DNA from: Liolophura sinensis
Lineage: Eukaryota; Mollusca; Polyplacophora; Chitonida; Chitonidae
Reading direction: 5' to 3'
Assembly (NCBI RefSeq): GCF_032854445.1
Contig: NC_088297.1
Location: forward strand, 17,247,127 to 17,311,126
Length of the DNA: 64,000 nt
Shown here: positions 60,701 through 64,000 of the stretch, one piece after another
Position numbering within the stretch: position 1 is the stretch's first letter
Layout of the letters: every line of letters starts with the position of its first letter
The notes under the pieces: generated by a model
Database searches by the model: none
Told to the model about the DNA's origin: nothing
The model's input: only the letters and a program-made list of their open reading frames with translations
Made by a program: the position numbers and the translations under genes

Positions 60701-63292
60701 CAGAGAAGATGACCAATATTCCCGCCATGAGGCTCATAAGACATCTTAGCGTTACCATGACAACCGCTATTGTAGGCATGCAATTACGCCGTCGTAGCAT
60801 TTACATGCGAGTAGGTTTAAAAGAACAGAAAATTCCCAAAATTTTTTGAATATACCCGTTCTGTGAAATGAGTGACCATAAAGCTATGAAGGTTTCTAAG
60901 ACTACATCGACGTGTTTTAGTTGATGGTTAACTGATATGCAACAGCGTCCGACCGTGAAGTCCATACATGATAAACAGCAGTTCCCAAAGGGATATACTA
61001 GTATTAGAAAAAATATACAAATAAAAGCCAACGAAGTTGGTAATATGTCAGAGAAAAACTACTGATATTCAAATACATATTAAACTTGTAGTCCGTGAGG
61101 AATTTCAAGATCGATTAAAATTATAGGTATCTTATATGTGCTTTGGTTACAACTGTTCTTACAAGCGAGCTCATGCTGGCTTCCTCTCCGGCCGTAAGTA
61201 GTAAGGTCATCCAGCAACCTGCGGATGGTCGTGGGTTTCCCCTGGGCTCTTCCCGGTTTCCACCCACCATTATACTAGCTGCCATCGTACAATTGAAGTA
61301 TTCATGAGTACGGTGTAAAACATCAATCAAAAAAATAAATATATAAATTATAAAAGTGCCATGCTGATGTAAAAAAAATGGATGCTTATGTCTCCCCTAA
61401 TCCCAGAATAAAAAAATAATCAAATTAATGCATTTATGTATACACATATAAAGATGTACTGAGAAGAAGTGATAATACGTTCAATATATTCAATAAAGTA
61501 TATAGAGGTATACATGAAGGGAATGTATTCATTGGTTTATTAATTTGATTGGGTTTTTCACGCCGTGCTCAAGAATATTTCACTTATACGATGGCGGCCA
61601 GCATTATGGTGGAAGGAAATTTAGCAATGTCCGAGGGGAAACCCATGACAATTCGCAAGCCGCTGACAAATGCAGCGTCCATTCCCCCCCCCCCCCCCCC
61701 CCCCACCCAATGAAAGCAAAAATAAACGCGCAATCCGGTGGATCCTTTTTAAGACTGAAGCAAAACATATTGTCTAAACTTAGAACAGCTTCTGATTTTC
61801 ACAACAATAGTGAATTTTATCTGGCTCTAACTCACTCAGAAGCTACAGGAAATGTCGTATACAAACTGCCAGTTGCCCATTGACCACAGAATGGCGCTTT
61901 TGTTAAGGGTTGGTATGATCTGACAGTTGTCTCCTCAATGCATGGTTTCATTCATGAGTTCAAAACCAGTTGTTTCCAACTTTGTTAGTATCCTCAAGGA
62001 GTTAATAATAATTAATAATTTAATTTTGTAATCAATTTTTGGATGACTTGTTAACGTCCAAATGACCAGTTTCAGTTCAACATTTTGTGTCTCGTACAGT
62101 CTGTTACAGAGCATAAAATATAAAAAGGCTGAACTGTGGAGAGTAAAACCAGTGCAGTTGGCGAGGCCAATTATGACATTTGGCAAATAGCAACACGTAA
62201 TTTGTAAACCATATTTGAAGGCAGCATGAAATAGTCTTTTAGATGATACGTACTTTATATAAAAAGTAGTATGTTCTTTTAAGCCATTGCATGCGTCATT
62301 TAGAACCCAGTCCATCATTTGATCGCAAACTTTTCTCCTCTTCAAAAATTGGCTGCAGATAAAAACTTTACACCCAGTCTCCATTTACAACGTCATACGA
62401 GTTGTACTGAATCGGACACTGCTGTCACGTTGTACAGAGTAACTCCAAATCATTGCGGAAACCTGCTTTTTACAATGAACTACACAGACGTCTTTCTATT
62501 GGGACCCTTTCCTACTTAAAGTATAAGTGTCCTGCCTTTGCGATTAGGACTTGTGGACAATCTGGTAATGTAATTCTTGTAGTAAGAAAACAGTGGACCC
62601 GCGTCGCCATATACTGCGGGAAACTATACGTTATTCTTCAACACACCTAAGTCTTCCATAACAAGCTTTACGTTATTCGAAACTTGACGTAATATAAAAG
62701 ACAGCAACATAAAGAGTAAAACCAAAGCAGCGACGACAGTGTGTTAGTTGGAAAATGGTCACACATGATGGGTAAAGTATTCATCAGTCACGGTTTTTTT
62801 CTGACTGTTATGCTTTAAAAAAAGTAGCAACGTGCCAGCGCGCAAAGAATTACTTGACATACTGTGTTGTCATCACATTTAACATACATTCACATTAATA
62901 CCTGACGTGATTTACTCAACATTATAATGGAACGAGGTGGCACGAGGTGTTTCAGCTGTTAACAGAATTAAACAGTATAATTTGGCAAACTCCTTCCACA
63001 GGTGGATTTAATTACGGACCTACAGCGTTGAAGAGATCGAACATAATCTCCGCCACATGCGTATAAGCTACAACCTAGTTTCCTTTTGGATGAACGACTT
63101 ACCCGCCACGCAGGTCAGACTGATCAGCAGAGAGCCCGCAATGGCGGACTGGAGAGGGTCCTCTGGAAATATCTCGAGGAAGAGCACGTACGTAATTCCC
63201 GTACAATGAACGAGACCTCCCAATAACAGCATGATGGTGAACACACCGGTTAAAGCTACCCAAGCCCAGCCTCGGTCAACGTCGACCGCCAT
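53492..63292 (-). CDS. SLC16-family monocarboxylate transporter, 6 exons, 488 aa
   Basis: Plasma-membrane major-facilitator carrier of the MCT family; substrate not predictable. Exons in transcript order: 63292-63103, 60570-60427, 59123-58245, 56505-56455, 55448-55358, 53603-53492 (TGA 53494-53492). All are GT-AG and 1467 nt in frame; the first four introns are all phase 1. The start has GCA before ATGG; codons further upstream in this frame offer only TTG. Landmarks: DRGWAWVAL at residues 6-14 (MCT N-terminal motif), helices 1-4 through residue about 125, the helix 4-5 signature FYFEKRRDLASG (128-139) followed by AGVGAG, a polar central loop (about 185-250), helices 7-12, and an acidic cytoplasmic tail from about 434 (SNDDDDAKFDD). 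Exon 4 (51 nt) was placed by its splice sites and by the expected helix 11-12 junction. MCT9/12/13-like subgroup is a guess. Confidence 0.92.
53779..53932 (+). repeat. SINE-A copy with internal deletion, transporter intron 5
   Basis: Head remnants (gcctctcaccagtgcggtg) are joined directly to the 3' body and tail; the middle is missing. Confidence 0.78.
53985..54180 (-). repeat. SINE-B partial copy, reverse orientation, transporter intron 5
   Basis: It carries the family's acaccagacatggcacccc and ctgctctaacctctcagtgc segments and reverse head bases (agcggactttcaaacc). Confidence 0.7.
54715..54778. repeat. (TA)n microsatellite, ~32 units, transporter intron 5
   Basis: An uninterrupted TA run read directly. 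Confidence 0.97.
55515..55800 (-). repeat. Family D SINE-like repeat, transporter intron 4 boundary
   Basis: It shares with 25995-26230 a ttgtttaattgt-type tail, aaatgcccggcttaaaccac and the cgtgtgacg...tggtggaagacatgtggtc segment. It lies just upstream of exon 5. Confidence 0.45.
56238..56430 (-). repeat. SINE-A diverged copy, reverse orientation, transporter intron 4
   Basis: A weakened tail (atttatttgacttgtttgct) and body (gatgggaggaaaccgagaag) end about 25 bp from exon 4. Confidence 0.72.
57170..57305 (+). repeat. SINE-A 3' fragment, transporter intron 3
   Basis: Body (gatggacgtgggtttccccc) and tail (gtacggtgtaaaacaccaat, then (TCAA)n) sit inside the exon-fragment array. Confidence 0.85.
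57569..57635. repeat. 18-bp tandem repeat (gaggatttgtggtgtgat), ~4 units
   Basis: Four imperfect units read directly. Confidence 0.88.
59640..59865 (-). repeat. SINE-B partial copy, reverse orientation, transporter intron 2
   Basis: It carries acaccaaacatggcaaccc, cactgacaccgggtcaacca and gctgagcgccaagcgaggca, with head bases near 59830. Confidence 0.7.
61160..61345 (+). repeat. SINE-A 5'-truncated copy, transporter intron 1
   Basis: It starts in the mid body (gctcatgctggcttcctctc) and runs to the tail gtacggtgtaaaacatcaat. Confidence 0.88.
61528..61690 (-). repeat. SINE-A partial copy, reverse orientation, with adjoining poly-C run
   Basis: Reverse-complement tail and body, followed by about 19 C at about 61686-61704. 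The head is missing. Confidence 0.82.
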
Positions 63293-64000
63293 TGCGGGTA
63301 TGGAGGACTCCCAAGGCGATCCAGAGGAAACTGGACGGTGATGCACCGAGGTTGGAGGAATCAATAATAGCTTGAGTCGCGCAAAACGGGATGACTATGG
63401 TAGACGCTGGCAGTGAGTGGCGAGGAACGTGTTGTGCGAAGTGTACCACAAAACAGATGTTTATACAGGGCTGTCTCCTACATAGATAATCAATCTACAC
63501 ATCTGCTTATGTAACGTTGCTGGTTGTCAAGACACTAGGCTGTAGTAGGCCTACAACTGGCAGCCGATCACAACATCATGAAGCCGTATTCCTACGCAGG
63601 TCTTACATAGGTAAAGAGTCCCAAATGATTACGCGGGTAAACAGGCTTGCCCGGAAATTGCGCTTGATTGCGATTATTCATCGGGGCCTACATAAATTTC
63701 GTGAATCTTAGAGTGGATTATTGCAAATACAATCACATAGAGTCTCGATCAACATTACTGTGACGGGTAGAGTTCTTTATTTTTGTTTTTGGAGCGGAGC
63801 ACTATTTATCAAGTGTTGCTATTTGAACTTCTCACAAACCAACCCTTCCAGTTTAATGAATATTTTCGGTAAACAGAAAAAAATTGTCAGCCCGGTCTCA
63901 AGCACGTTCTGTACCGATCCCACCGAAGAAATATTGCCCAGATCCCATTTATTAATTTATATATGACGTAATCTAGCGCCACAGCACAGATGGCACGTAC
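63293..64000. other. Upstream flank of the transporter gene
   Basis: It should contain the 5'UTR and promoter of the minus-strand transporter. I see no clear TATA box and no other gene. Confidence 0.4.

Noticed and set aside
63293-63364. N-terminal extension of the transporter to 63364
   Set aside because: That position is TTG, not ATG. The ATG at 63292 has a good context and places the DRGWAWV motif where the family has it.

Overview
This is a window from an animal nuclear genome, most likely a lophotrochozoan (mollusc or brachiopod grade). Long GT-AG introns, AATAAA signals and dense tRNA-derived SINEs show a metazoan. The SINE tails (gtacggcgtaaaacacc-like and acgttaaaccccaagc-like) are of a type I associate with mollusc and brachiopod genomes. 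The species cannot be named from the sequence alone.

Four multi-exon genes could be rebuilt by hand. Each one gives a reading frame that is an exact multiple of three across every junction. (1) An insulin receptor substrate (IRS) gene, + strand, 1935-13726: 11 coding exons, 1507 aa, with PH and PTB domains and a long tail of tyrosine motifs. (2) ALDH8A1 (2-aminomuconic semialdehyde dehydrogenase, kynurenine/NAD pathway), - strand, 35633-24534: 10 exons, 483 aa, catalytic Glu and Cys present. (3) ATP5IF1/ATPIF1 (mitochondrial ATP synthase inhibitory factor 1), + strand, 36194-43555: 6 exons, 106 aa. (4) An SLC16-type monocarboxylate transporter, - strand, 63292-53492: 6 exons, 488 aa. A fifth, less certain gene (48796-50413, +) would encode a 98-aa secreted Ser/Glu-rich protein in two exons.

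Layout: 1-1934 is upstream sequence. 1935-13726 is IRS. 13727-24533 is a gene-poor, repeat-filled gap where IRS and ALDH8A1 converge. 24534-35633 is ALDH8A1. 35634-36193 is a 560-bp divergent promoter region. 36194-43555 is ATPIF1. 43556-53491 holds SINEs, minisatellites and the small secreted-protein candidate. 53492-63292 is the transporter, and 63293-64000 is its upstream flank. All four firm genes concern metabolism (insulin signalling, NAD synthesis, ATP synthase control, monocarboxylate transport), but nothing in the sequence shows that they act together; only ALDH8A1 and ATPIF1 share a promoter-sized gap.

At least eleven tandem-repeat arrays, about 27 copies of one SINE family (several with clear target-site duplications), a second SINE family and a MITE-like family fill the introns and gaps. 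The most unusual observations are a block of five consecutive YxxF motifs replacing YxxM in the IRS tail; an in-frame 21-bp coding minisatellite in IRS exon 10; and decayed tandem copies of exon 3' ends, including the splice donor, in the following intron of two unrelated genes (IRS intron 7 and transporter intron 3).
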